Source: Spisula solida (Eukaryota; Mollusca; Bivalvia; Venerida; Mactridae). From it: 64,000 bases of DNA. Made by a program: the position numbers and the translations under genes. Below are positions 31,710 through 43,884 of this stretch, one piece after another. The stretch is taken from contig OX365959.1 in the NCBI GenBank assembly GCA_947247005.1, positions 36,989,097 to 37,053,096 of the forward strand. Direction: 5' to 3'. Each line of letters begins with the position of its first letter. Positions within the stretch are counted from its first letter, which is position 1. Under the pieces are notes generated by a model that saw nothing but the letters and a program-made list of their open reading frames with translations, was not told the DNA's origin and did not search any database.

Positions 31710-32420
31710 GACTTACACAAGAAACAGTGTAGCAATAAGGAAAAAACTATATATATAAACACTGTAGCACTGAACTAATATTTGTCACAAAATATAATAT
31801 CCTGTAATTTCACGACGTGGTTCAAACTCTACACCATACTTGTTTACATCGTTGTGCACTACCAGTTTTGTTTTCATTCATGTGCAATGTTTACATCTAT
31901 ACTTACCTGATTTCTTAAAATCTATTTGCTGCTCAAAGAAAATACTGTACGCGTATGATAAAATTTGTATAACAGTTTATTTATGCAATGAAACTTACCT
32001 TGATCAAGTTAGCATAACTCAGAAAACAGCATATTACTGGACCAAATCACAAACATCGCCAATTGCAAATTCACAGGAAGTAACCCAAGGACGTCCGGCG
32101 ACAAATAAACGCTGAAAATAAAGTTCCTTTTTTTTTAAAAAAAATCATTCGTGAAACGAAATAGTAATATACTGCGAATTTTCTTTAGCTATTCAAACTT
32201 AAATCATTACTGAAAATAATTAAAATAAAAAATATTTCAATTTTAAATATTTATTTAAGGATGAGTTGTCGTTCTTTGTATCGGCGGAGTAATATTAAGT
32301 AAATCGCCTTTAATTGGGTCAAAACATAAAATCATGCCGTGACGGATGCATTATTTAGAACTGATATCACTGTAAGTGGAATATGATCGGTAACCATTTA
32401 TTACTATTCATATTAAGGAG
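31710..32420. other. 5' flank of the transposase frame
   Basis: AT-rich; no second coding exon recognised. A TATATATAAACA-like stretch at about 31748 lies about 40 nt upstream of the ATG on the minus strand and could be a TATA-type promoter. Confidence 0.3.
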
Positions 32421-34079
32421 TAGTCCGAGAGCCCACGCACTTTTATTGCAACGAAGGAGGCCAAAAGAAGTTCGTACATATTTTGAAAGGTTATTTCATA
32501 TGCTATAAGAAAACCCATTTCTTAAGTGTCAAAGCCGTGACTACCTACATTTTTTTCTCATTTTTGTATCATTGGGTGTATGAAAAAAAGCATATTTTCC
32601 TAAGGGGGGTATGGGTAGTTTTATGTCTAATAAAAAACGAAAACAATGTTCAATGTGGAAAATATTTGCCAAATTTGAACGAACACATAATGGGCAACAC
32701 TTTAAACATAAAAAACCATAACCTTGACTTATAATTATGATGTAAATAGGGGTCAAAGGTCAACAATATGATAAAACCCATAGAATTTATACAAATGCTC
32801 CAGTATACTTTTTCATCAAATTTCACATTTTCCCCCAAATTCAATATTTTGCACATAATTTTATTCCTTTATGTATACTTAATTTAAAATGTTATACAAT
32901 TGATAAGAAAATATCCGAATTTGACAAAAAAACATTTTTGTATCATATGGGTGCAAATTGAAGCAATTGAAAAATAGCAGTATTTTGAGGGTATGCTTAG
33001 TTTTACTTCTACCATTGTTTCTATTGGTCAGTAACAATAGCATTGATTGAATATTGTTTTCATATCAGGTAATATGAATATTCCATCGCTCATTAAATAA
33101 TTAAAAAAATTCAACTCTTTTACATGTACAAAAGGTCAAAGGTCAAATATGTAGAACAATAAATAAAAGTAGAGTTAAAACGCAAACATGTGATATCTGT
33201 ATAAGTCCGAGAACCCACATACTTTTTTCAATGAAAGAGGTCAAAGAAGTTTGCATATATTTTGAAAGAATAGTGCATAGCCTATCTGACAACCCATTTT
33301 ATAAGTGTCCAAGTCGTGACTATCTATGCTCGTTTGCGCATTTATATGCCATGAGGTCAATGTGAAAATCTGTAATTTGCTGAAGGGGGTTGGGCTATGT
33401 TAATATCTACAAAAAAGACAAAATGAACTTAAATGTCAGCAGAATTGCGATATAGGTAGAATACATATTTGGAAACATTATAAAAACTTACTAATTATAG
33501 AATGTCATTTGCAAGTACGTACTATACTGGGGTCAAAGGTCACTGAAATTTTAAACTCCATGAAACTAATGCAATCTTGCCCAAACGGTTCTTACGTTAA
33601 CTTCCATTTTTCTTCAAAATTAATAATTAGTACGTCGTTCCATTCATGCATGTATTCTTATTCATAAGAATATATATTTGGTTGAAAAAGAAGTCCAAAG
33701 GCACAAGAAAACGATCATTTATCATACTGGTAGCATCACAAAATGGCCATCATATCGAGGAGATGGTCATGTTTATATCTACCATTTATTTACTTGACAG
33801 TCTATGTAGATATATTTTAATAAATAACTGCATATATATGTCAGGACATTTCAGTGCAGCAAAGTTAAACATGAAACGTCAAGGTCAAATATGCAGTAAA
33901 AGGTCAAGGTCAAATACATCAAAAATATCAAAATCAGCCCTGGAATGCGCAATTATTAGTCATTTTTAATGTTTTCTTTCAGTACTAATATTTTATACAA
34001 AGTTATTTAGTATTGTTTATGTCTAAATTCATTTATATCAATAGTGAATATAGCGAACGGTCACTGACTAACCTACCCC

Positions 34080-37000
34080 ATCCGGAACAGCCATAATGCA
34101 TTGCCGAAACTGTACAGCCATTCTTAGCCCCATTGGCTACTTACCGCCATGAGGTACAGCAACATCAATATTGGTCATTACGTCGACTCCTTTTCTACAC
34201 ATTGTATCCAGTTTCGTACGTCTTAAAATGCACAACGCATTTTTATTATCATCAGCTGACAAAATCTATCTATATAATACTAATCATTATACAAATGTGT
34301 TATCTTCTCACCCTTTCCTTGTTGTGTCTAGCGCTCTTAGGTGTCCATACTAGTCTCAAGAGTGGGTGAACCGGGCGACGTTTACATGGTATAGCTGAAC
34401 CTAGCAGTTTAACTACCTCATATAGTCTGGAATGTTACATACCCATAGAGTCAGGAGTGTAAAAGATACCAATAGGCCAGAAATGGTTTTACTTTGAAGT
34501 CGTATGTACCCATATGCATATGTAGTCAAGAACATGTATCTGTTAATTTTACGTGTAAAAGCCACTCAATGGCTGTTTGTACCCGATAGGACCGGAATGG
34601 GTGTATCTGAGAGTTATGAGTATGTACTGGGTGGTTGTGAGTATCAAATAGGACCAGGCATTCTGTACCTGGTAGTTGCGAGTACCCGGAGTGTAATACA
34701 TGATATACCACATGAATGTGCACACCCTATAATACCACGGATGAGTGTACATAGTGATTGCGAGTATCCAATAATACCGGGAATGTCAGTTCATGGTGAA
34801 AGTGAGTACCTGTACCTTGTGGTATTGAGTACCCTCTAGGACTACGAACGGATGCACATATTGGTCATTGATATCGAATACGGGGGTCAGCAATGCATGA
34901 ACATGACGGTTGTGGGTACCCATTAGGACTAGGAATGGATGTACCTAACGGTTACGAGAACCTAATTAAACTAGGACTTTATGTAAAAGCAGACCGTGAA
35001 TACATACATGGACAAGGAATGTATGTAACTAGTGTTTATGAGTGCCAAATAGAACAAGCATGTCTTAACTTGGACACTAAGTAGTCGATAGGACGAGAAA
35101 TTGGTGTTCCTAATTGTAACCAGGCTCATCAGGATTAGAAATGTATGTACCTTGTCGATATGAGTATTTAATAAGACCAGGATTGTCTGTATATGGGGGT
35201 AATGCTCACCCAATAGGACAATAAATGGTCTCACCAAGTGGTTATGCGTGCCCAATAAGACCATAAATGTCTCTACAAGGTGTCATAGGACGACGAATGA
35301 AAGCTCCCAGTGGTTGCCGGTACTCCAAAATAAACCCAGTAAGGTATGTCCCTAGTAGTTGATATTGCGTAGTTTGAATGGAATGTATGTACATGATGCT
35401 GTCAGTATCTAACAGGAACAGGAATGTGGTTATTTTTACCCAATACGACTAGGAATGTATGTACATGTATATGATGGTAGTGAGTACCCAATAGGGCCAA
35501 AAATGGCTATGTATAGTGGCTGCGAGTACTCTATCATACCACTTATGTATGTACATAGTGGTTGTGGGTACCAACTAGGACAATGAATGTATGTATACAG
35601 TGGTTATGTGTTTCTAATTAGGCCCAGGTCTGTACATGGTGGTAGTGGTGACCCAATACGACACGATATAGCATCACTTAGTGGTCGAAAGTAACCGACC
35701 CAACCACAAATGTCTGTACATGGTGATTTTGAGTATTCAATGTGATCAGAAATACATGAACATGGTAGTTTCGGGTACACAATAGGACTAGGAATGTATC
35801 TATGAGTACCCAATAAAAAGCGGACTATATGTACACGCGGGTAGTGATTACTCAATAGCACAACAAATGGTCGCACCTAGCAGTTGTGAGTTCCCAATCC
35901 GACGACTTATGTATGTACATGACAATTTTGAGTACCAAATAGGACCAGGAATACATGTATATAATTGTTATTGGTACCCATTAGGACTAGAAGTGGATGT
36001 ACCTAGTAGTGTTGAGTACAAATATCTTTACATGCTAGTTTTGAACACACCAAATGGACTTGAATGTATGTACAGAATGGTTATGCCTGCTCAATAAGGC
36101 CAGGCATGTCTCTAAATGGCGCCCCTGAGTTGCCAATTAGCGATCGACAGTATCCAACAGAAACATGAATGTCTGAACATAGTAGTAATAACTTATAAGT
36201 ATCCGATACGACCAAGTATGTATGTACATGGTGGAAGTGAGTACCAAACTGTACCTATAATGAACCTAGTGGTTATTCATGGGTGCCCAATTTCGACCAG
36301 CAATATATTCTCCCGTACTGTAAAATCATTTAATTTCGTTGGGATGAAATTTCGTGGTTTTTGTTAAAAAGACCATTTCGTGGCGACGTAAATTCGTGGA
36401 TTTCGTATTTCAGCAAAAAAAAATCGGGTGAAAATCTGCACTAATCCTAGACTCATATACTGGAAAAACGAACTCTGTACGGCCGCGGTAAATTTGCACT
36501 TTGTCAATTTTCATATTGATAGTTGGTAAAATAATTCGTTGGGATTTTATTTCGTGGTTGAGGTCATCCACGAAATCCACGAAATTTAATCCCCCACGAA
36601 TATTAATGATTTTACAGTATATGGTGGTTTTGAATATCATATAGGACTAGGAATGTATGTACCTAGTGCGTACCAAATAGAACCAGGACTGTCTGCACAT
36701 GGTAGTAGTAAGTACTAAAAAGGACCACTGATGTCTGTTTTTGTAGTTTTTGAGTTTAAAAAGAACCAGTAATACATGTACAGTGTGGTCGTTGGTACCT
36801 ATAAGGACAAGGAATAGATGTACCTAAGGGTTATGTACCCAACAACACCAGAACTGTCTATACATGGTGAGAATTTAATTTTTAATATCCAATATGACTA
36901 GGGATGCCCGTACTTGATGGTCGTGAGTAACACCTAGGACTGAGAATGGTTATACCTTTTTTCCCAAAAGGTCAAATAATGTCTCTACATGGTTCAAGTG

Positions 37001-37520
37001 AGTAGTCAATAGGTCAAGCAATGGCTGTACCTGGTAGTTGTTTTTGTCCAGTAGGGCCAGGATTGGATATATCGGGTATATGCGTATCCAACGAGACTTT
37101 GTATTTCTGTATATGGTTGTAGCGTGTACCCAATCAGACCAGAGATGACTTGTGGTTTTAAGTACCCTAAAAGATCAGGAATGTGTGTACATGTTGGTAT
37201 ACATATAGTGAGTCCCCAATCAGACCAGGAATGATAAGGACTAGCGTTTTTACTTTATATGTGTCTAATGAATCCCTAAATAGAAGTCACCTCGTGATTT
37301 TATGGCAGATAAAGCCAGATGTAGTTTTACGCAAATGTATAGGGGATTCCAGTTTTCAAAGGTAATGAGTACCTTATTCAGTACTTAGCTATTATAATGT
37401 TTGAATTCTTGTATAAAAGGAGTCTTAATAAATAGTGGTCGTAAGTACCTTAGATAACCGATACCGAGGTTGCTGTACTTCATAGCCAATTGGGTTAAGA
37501 ATGGTTGTACATTTTCGCCA
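34080..37520. repeat. 42-bp minisatellite, array in element D
   Basis: About 70-80 degenerate units. A clean one near 34909 is GGTTGTGGGTACCC, ATTAGGACTAGG, AATGGATGTACC, TAAC, i.e. 42 bp. Common blocks are GAGTACCCAATAGGACCAGG and AATGTATGTAC. Interrupted by a MITE at 36318-36617. Confidence 0.85.
36318..36617. repeat. 300-bp MITE with TA target
   Basis: Termini are CTGTAAAATCATT and AATGATTTTACAG, flanked by TA on both sides (36316-36317, 36618-36619). Subterminal TTTCGTGG/CCACGAAA is repeated. Inserted in the minisatellite of element D. The TA target and CTGTAAAATCATT ends suggest a Tc1/mariner-type MITE. Confidence 0.75.
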
Positions 37521-38088
37521 ATGATTTATGACTGTTTCAGGTGGGGTAGGTTGGTCAGTGATAATTCACTTTATTGACATACAAATGAATTTAGACACGA
37601 ACAATACTGAATTACATGGTATAAAATATTAGTACTGAATGAAAACATAACAAATTGTTGCGCATTCAGGGCTAATTTTGATATTTTTGACGTATTTGAC
37701 CTTGACCTTTTACTACATATTTGACCTTGACCTTTCACGTTAAACTTTGCTCCACTGAAATGACCTGACATATATTCAGTTATTTATTAAAATATATCTA
37801 CATAGACTGCCAAGTAAATAAATGGTAGATATAAACATGACCATTTCGTCGATATGATGGCCATTTTGTGATGCTACCAGTATGATAAATGATCGTTTTC
37901 TTGTGCCTTTGGACTTATTTTTTCAACCAAATATATATTCTTATGAATTAGAATACATGTAAGAATGAAACTACGTACTAATTAATAATTTTGAAGAAAA
38001 ATGGAAGTTAACGTAAGAACCGTTTGGGCAAGATTGCCTTAGTTTCATAGAGTTTAAAAGTTTAGTGACCCTTGACCCCCACATAGTA

Positions 38089-38921
38089 CAGTGTAATCTG
38101 AGAAAACCGAACACCCTTCGGACCGCCTGATTTGTTCGGATTTCACAAAAGTTCGGTATTGTGAAACTACAACTATTTTGTTATCTTAAATGCGTTGTAG
38201 TTGGCCTTGATTGGTGTTGTTTGGTATCAGGTGCCAATATGTGCATAACATGTGTCGGATGTTTAATGAGGGGCTTCGAATAACAAATATAAATACAAAA
38301 ATACCTTTTATAATAACCAATCGTTATAATGTCAACGATGATATGCGAAGTATCACAAAATAAAGTGTCATCGTAAAATTAACGCATCGTGAAAATTACT
38401 AAAATGTATGCGGACATATTAAAACACGATAGACCTAAAGAACAAACAATTCATAGCATGACTTTAGATAAAAGCGAGTTGAACTATTTTAATTAATACA
38501 CTCTGCTGAAAGCACGCAGTGTTAATTGAAAGAGAGCTCATCGTAAAGAGTTAGAGTAAATATCACGCCTTCGTAATTATTACGTTACACAAACTTCTAT
38601 CGACGAGATTTAAATGGACAATTAACACCTCCGTAGCAGAGGCCTACCACTGCTCTGTAAACAGTTTTTCACACATTCCCTGGGGTTATTCAACAAATTA
38701 ATTGTTTGGTAATTTGTTTGTTCGGTATTTAAGGTTTGATTTGTGTGTACTGATACTAGTTGGGGGACAAAGTAGCCGTCGGTATTCAGATTTCGCAAGG
38801 TTCCGGTTTTTCAAACATCTTTTACAATGAATTAAAGAAGAGAAATTTCGGGACCAAAATATTTGGTCGGTTTGGACAACATTCCGGTTTTCCCACGTGT
38901 CGGTTTTCTCAGATTACACTG
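38089..38921. mobile_element. Pogo-like non-autonomous element, 833 bp
   Basis: Ends are CAGTGTAATCTGAGAAAACC and its complement, with TA duplicated at 38087-38088 and 38922-38923. The opposite arm of element D (about 33515-33525) retains the empty site, GCAAGTACGTACTATA, proving the insertion and its TA target. CAG ends with TA targets fit pogo/Tigger-type elements. No transposase. Confidence 0.8.
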
Positions 38922-40023
38922 TACGTACTTGCAAATGACATTCTATAATTATTAAGTTTTTATAATGTTTCCAATTATGTTTTCTACCTATATCGCAATT
39001 CTGCTGACATTTTAGTTCATTTTGTCTTTTTTTGTAGATATTAACATAGCCCAACCCCCTTCAGCAAATTACAGATTTTCACATTGACCTCATGGCATAT
39101 AAATGCGCAAACGAACAAAGATAGTCACGACTTGGACACTTATAAAATGGGTTGTCAGATAGGCTATGCACTATTCTTTCAATATATATGCAAACTTCTT
39201 TTGGCCTCTTTCATTGAAAAAAAGTATGTGGGTTCTCGGACTTATATAGATATCACATGTTTGCGTTTTTACTCTACTTTTATTTATTGTTCTACATATT
39301 TGACCTTTGACCTTTTGTACATGTAAAAGAGTTGAATATTTTGACTTATTTAATGAGCGATGGAATATTCATATTACCTGATATGAAAACAATATTCAAT
39401 CAATGCTATTGTTACTGACCAATAGAAACAATGGTAGAAGTAAAACTAAGCATACCCTCAAAATACTGCTATTTTTCAATTGCTTCAATTTGCACCCATA
39501 TGATACAAACATGTTTTTTTGTCAAATTCGGATATTTTCTTATCAATTGTATAACATTTTAAATTAAGTATACATAAAGGAATAAACTTATGTGCAAAAT
39601 ATTGAATTTGGGGGAAAATGTGAAATTTGATGAAAAAGTATACTGGAGCATTTGTATAAATTCTATGGGTTTTATCATATTGTTGACCTTTGACCACTAT
39701 TTACATCATAATGACAAGTCAAGGTTATGATTTTTTATGTTTAAAGTGTTGCCCATTATGTGTTCGTTCGAATTGGCAAGAATTGTCCACATTGAACATT
39801 GTTTTCGTTTTTTATTAGACATAAAGCTACCCCTACCCCCTTAGGAATTTATCCTTTTTTTCATTCACCACATGATACAAAAATGAGAATAAAATGTAGG
39901 TATACACGGCTTCGACACTTAAGAAATGGGTTTTCATATAGCATATGAAATAACCTTTCAAAATATGTACGAACTTCTTTTGGCCTCCTTCGTTGCAATA
40001 AAAGTGCGTGGGCTCTCGGACTA

Positions 40024-40476
40024 GAGTGTTTTAACTATATTTATGTGAATTTACATTCCTCAATTTCGCGTGTTTATTTCAAACCACCATTCACCAGTTT
40101 GTTTACATTTGCGATGAATGAAAATATGGCGAACTGAAGAATATTTGAGGAAGGTTGTGATATTTAGAGGCCATTCTTGATAAATACTTACATGTTAGAC
40201 CTGAAGTTCCAAGACTTTATGGGAATCATACCATTTGACATTTGTGCCCAAAGAGTTTTTGCTGTCATGTCTTTATTTACCCGGTTGAATCCACAGCATT
40301 TAGCCTATTGTTTTACTCTGAGATAAGCTAATGAGAGGGTATTTTTATTTTGCATGGCTTTCAAAACTGTCAATTTATGTTATGATTTTTTACTTATAGC
40401 TCACATTTAATATTTAATCAATATGGACATGTTGTTGTGTACATAGGTTTCACTATATTCACAGGATGATGCACCC
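40024..40476. other. Right remainder of the composite insertion
   Basis: Non-coding sequence between element D and the resumed Ngaro RT; probably the distal end of the Mutator-like element. Confidence 0.35.
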
Positions 40477-40485
40477 TTAATAGTA

Positions 40486-41829
40486 TCACCTATAGGATTG
40501 GTTCCCAAAAAAGCTTCAGGGGAATACAGAATGATACACCATCTGTCTCACCCCAGGGGGAATCTATCAATGATTTCATAGACCCGGAAATATGTTCGGT
40601 TCAATATACCAGCTTTGATTCAGCGGTACAACTAATACAAGCCTTAGGTAAAGGCTGTCAGCTTTTCAAGGTTGATATTAAAAGTGCATTTAGACTTATC
40701 CCGATAAAGCCCGCAGATTTTCATTTACTGGGTTTCAAATTCGAAGAAAAATTCTACTTTGATAAGGCCCTTCCGTTTGGTGCTTCAATAAGTTGCATTA
40801 CATTCGAGCGAATTTCGCGTTTTCTAGAACATTGTGTAATATCCAAAATGTCTTCGGGCAAGCTTTTGCACTATTTAGACGACTTTTTAGGAGGCGACCA
40901 ATCATCAGAACAATGTTCGGTAGCTTTACAAATATTCAGGGACACTATGTTAGAACTTAATGTACCGCTGGCAGATGAAAAGACTGAAGGTCCGACACCA
41001 AAACTAGTCTTTTTAGGGCTCGAACTTGATTCTCATGGGATGGTGGTTCGTTTACCAAAAGCCAAAATAGAGGAGATTATCTCCAAAATTAAGGAAATGT
41101 TAAGCAAACCGAAATCAACTTTAAGGCAGGTACAGTCCTTAATAGGTTCATTGAATTTCTGTTGTAGAGCCATAGTCTCGGGCCGACCATTTATTCGGCG
41201 TTTAATAAACGCAACGTGTGGTCTGTCGAAAGCTCATCATCGTATTCGATTAAACCAAGAAATAAGATTAGATCTACAAATGTGGTTAATGTTTTTCGAA
41301 AAACCCAATGGTATATCTGTATTTCATGATAGGTTCTGGGTAACAAATGAGGAGGTTGAGCTTTATACCGACAGCGCGGGTGGTGAATGTTTAGGGTTTG
41401 GTGCTTATTTTTAAGGTCACTGGTGCGCGGCTAAATGGCCGAATTGGTGGAGGGAAAGCGGGATAACTTCAGACATTACCGTATTGGAGTTATTTCCCAT
41501 AGTAGTTGCTCTTTTTATATGGGGTATGTTCCTTCAGAACAAAAAGATTATGTTTAACTGTGATAATTCAGCAGTAGTTCACATTATTAACAAGCTTACC
41601 TCAAAGTCCTCAAGGGTAATGAGCTTAGTTAGGGAATTAACGTTGAGAAGTTTAAAGATGAATATAGTAATCAAAGCTAAACATGTCGGGGGTCGTCTGA
41701 ATTTCATTTGCGACTCTTTATCACGATTTCAGATAACGAAATTCAGGGAACTCGCACCCGAGGCCGACACTACTCCTTACCAAGTACCAGTCTATCTATG
41801 GAACATCTTCAAACTAGAGCTAAACATCT
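40486..41829 (+). pseudogene. Ngaro reverse transcriptase and RNase H
   Basis: RT resumes with SPIGLVPKKASGEYRMIHHL, then VDIKSAFRLIPI (motif A), LPFGASISC (motif B) and LLHYLDDFLGG (motif C, YLDD). The RNase H-like part reads VELYTDSAGG and MFNCDNSAVVHIIN. Damage: a frameshift near 40568 (after HPRGNLS) and an in-frame TAA at 41412-41414 in the RNase H start (GAYF then stop). The end overlaps the tyrosine recombinase frame by about 120 nt, normal for DIRS-like elements. Minus-strand DNA synthesis would be its role; this copy is inactive. Confidence 0.85.
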
Positions 41830-42695
41830 AATATTATGTGGAATATCTGCCAATTCAAAAGCTACTTACTTAACAGCTTGTAACGTTTTCGGTAAATTTA
41901 GAGCTAAGTACTCATTACCAAACAAATGGCCTGCTCCACAAAAGCACTTGATTTTATTCATATCTTACTGCTTCGAAAAAGGAATGTCGCCTAATTCGAT
42001 CACTACTTACATATCAGGGATAAACTATCAACACAAGATCCACGGTTACTATGATATTAATAGTGTGTTCTGCATAAAGAAAATAATTGAAGGTTGTCAT
42101 CGAAACAGAATTACAAAATATACCAGGGCCCCTATAACAAGGCCCGTGTTAAAGTCAATTTGTGACGTCTTAGACTCGGTATGCAACAATATATTCGAGA
42201 CAAAGTTGTTCTCAGCACTGTTTTGCCTTTCATACTTTGGTCTATTCCGAGTAAGCGAGCTCGTTGCCCCATCGCTGATAGAGTCAGGGAACCAAGTCAA
42301 TTATTTAGATGTGAGTTTTACTGAGGGACAGAGTACGTTGATAATCCAATTAAATAAGTCTAAGACACGTCAGAGGGGTCCCCCTGTAATAATCAAACTT
42401 CCAAGAGAAAATACGCAAGTATGTCCGGTTCAGACAACCCTTGAGTTCATAGCTAGGAGACCGAGAGTAAATGGCCCATTCTTTTGCCATCAAAACGGTT
42501 CTCCCGTAACCAGGACTCAGTTTAGCTCGGTTCTCGCCAAAAGTTTAAAACATACAAATCTTCCGGTTAAGAAGTATAAGTCACATAGCTTCCGAATAGG
42601 TAGAGCAACAGATCTTGCTATTAGGGAGTTAACTCACAAGCAATAATGAAGTTAGGTAGCTGGAATTCTAACGCCTATAAAACTTACATTCGGTA
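41708..42695 (+). pseudogene. Ngaro tyrosine recombinase, frameshifted before the catalytic Tyr
   Basis: A 312-codon frame with the SAM-like N-terminal domain (RAKHLILCGISANSKATY) and the catalytic fold: GLFRVSELV holds the first arginine, HSFRIGRAT supplies H-x-x-R. The frame stops at 42646, but the next frame continues MKLGSWNSNAYKTYIR to a TAA at about 42695, containing the expected catalytic tyrosine. A one-base shift at about 42637 therefore removes the nucleophile. It replaces integrase in this class of retroelement. Confidence 0.85.
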
Positions 42696-42740
42696 ATTAT
42701 ATATTGATTTCAACGTTCTTTATTCTTCTGATATTTAGAT

Positions 42741-43295
42741 GTGTGGATTCTAGGCGATTCCATTCCATATTGGGCAGGGGTTAGAGCCTATGCTACAGGA
42801 AAACCGAACCTGAGGCTAAATACAAAGATAGCTTGGTGGGGAGTAAGAGGTTTGAGTTGGAGGTGGTTCCGGAGAAATATTGAGGCTCAAGTGCTTTTGT
42901 CATCACCCCCGTCAACAATTGTCATAAATTTAGGCGGTAACGATCTTACTTCTTTATCGGCCCTTCAAATCAATAACTTGGTTAAAAGAGAGATAGAATA
43001 CTTAAGATCAGCTTACCCTTATGCTTTACTGATTTGGATAGACATATTACAAAGGCGCGTTTGGTCTGGGGCGACCGGGGAGTGGATAACAATTGAAAAG
43101 AAAAGGAAGCGGGTCAATAGATTAGGTCACCAGTTTTTAAGACCAAGCGGTAAATTTGAAATTATCAGTCCTGCTATTGATGCTAAGACAGGGTTTTATA
43201 GAGCAGACGGCGTTCATTTGAATGAAGTCGGTCTGGAATTTCATTTAGACTATCTTAGGGATGCCTTAGAAAGAAACATAGTTCCAACTAATTAA
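42741..43295 (+). CDS. Ngaro SGNH/GDSL hydrolase-like protein
   Basis: 184 codons, uninterrupted. SGNH blocks: ILGDSIPYW (block I serine, residues 3-11), INLGGNDL (block III Asn) and DGVHLN (block V Asp/His, near 155-160). Such accessory hydrolases are known in Ngaro elements of fish and invertebrates. Substrate is unknown. It lies 45 bp after the recombinase tail on the same strand and is probably translated from the same transcript. A real upstream start may be lost, since the GDS motif sits very close to the ATG. Confidence 0.75.
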   Translation: MWILGDSIPYWAGVRAYATGKPNLRLNTKIAWWGVRGLSWRWFRRNIEAQVLLSSPPSTIVINLGGNDLTSLSALQINNLVKREIEYLRSAYPYALLIWIDILQRRVWSGATGEWITIEKKRKRVNRLGHQFLRPSGKFEIISPAIDAKTGFYRADGVHLNEVGLEFHLDYLRDALERNIVPTN

Positions 43296-43306
43296 ATCAG
43301 AATTTT

Positions 43307-43500
43307 GACTTATGTTGCTGTAAGTCAATTGCCACCATTGCTATTGCTGACTTATGTTGCTATAGGTCACTTGCCACCATTGCTATTGTTGGCTTTGCTA
43401 TAAGTCAATTGCCACTATTGCTATTGTTGACTTATGTTGCTGTAAGTCATTTGACAGTACTTGCTATAGCTGTCCGAGTATAATTTGCTATTACTTGCTA
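43307..43500. repeat. 42-bp tandem repeat at the Ngaro 3' end
   Basis: Units start at 43307, 43349, 43391 and 43429. Each reads GACTTATGTTGCTGTAAGTC then ATTGCCACCATTGCTATTG; the third has a small deletion. The sequence is unrelated to the minisatellite of elements B-E despite the same period. Confidence 0.8.
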
Positions 43501-43880
43501 TCGCTGTTGTGTTGGGGTTGCTCCCGACCTGTTTGCGTTCATAGGGTTTGCCCATACAGGAATGGTAATCCCTAGTTTATTGCCATAGTGTAGCAACATC
43601 CCGTACTTACTATTAATTCACATTTGCTGGAATTCTAGCAATAAACACGCCTGCTCTTCTCTCGGCCGATAGTGTTTTCTCATTTACTATGTAGCCTGTT
43701 GTTTGCATCCCGGGCTCTAAATGAACGGCCACACTATTCCAACTATATCATTTATTGATCGATAATTCGATTTCTATTATTTGATTATATATGTAACATT
43801 CAATGGTAGAACGTTAGTAACGTGTTGTCTTATCATTTTCAATAATAAAATAATGAATTGTAAACCAAAAATGCACAATT
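43501..43880. other. Probable Ngaro 3' terminal repeat region
   Basis: Lies between the tandem repeat and the next dispersed repeat. AATAAACACGCC near 43641 may be a poly(A) signal. The split direct repeats expected of Ngaro could not be paired with the 5' side. Confidence 0.3.
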
Positions 43881-43884
43881 TTTA

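Larger units (their letters stand above)
32421..40023. mobile_element. Element D: TAGTC-ended long-inverted-repeat element, 7.6 kb
   Basis: The left end is TAGTCCGAGAGCCCACGCAC and the right end its exact complement. A 3-bp duplication GAG lies at 32418-32420 and 40024-40026. The arms are about 1.65 kb (32421 to about 34075) and about 2.45 kb (about 37540-40023, enlarged by a pogo-like insertion). Each arm is itself a tandem duplication of about 785 bp: a second AAGTCCGAGA start occurs at about 33206. The core is the 42-bp minisatellite (about 34080-37520). There is no coding frame above background, so the element is presumably moved in trans. Confidence 0.88.
28752..40476. mobile_element. 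11.7 kb composite insertion carrying a Mutator-like transposase
   Basis: This separates two parts of one Ngaro RT. TTAAGGGTA at 28743-28751 and TTAATAGTA at 40477-40485 agree at 7 of 9 positions and would be a 9-bp target duplication, the size typical of Mutator-like elements. Clear terminal inverted repeats are not visible; the ends share only short blocks. Inside are a 24-bp minisatellite, the transposase frame on the minus strand, and element D (7.6 kb). A single insertion later hit by D is the simplest reading. Confidence 0.5.

Noticed and set aside
8138..40023. Polinton/Maverick or herpes-like giant elements
   Set aside because: Long inverted repeats suggested it, but there is no polymerase, integrase, ATPase or capsid frame, and duplications are 3 bp rather than 6 bp.
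29548..43500. CRISPR arrays
   Set aside because: The regular repeats are contiguous tandem units without unique spacers, and the context is a eukaryotic genome.
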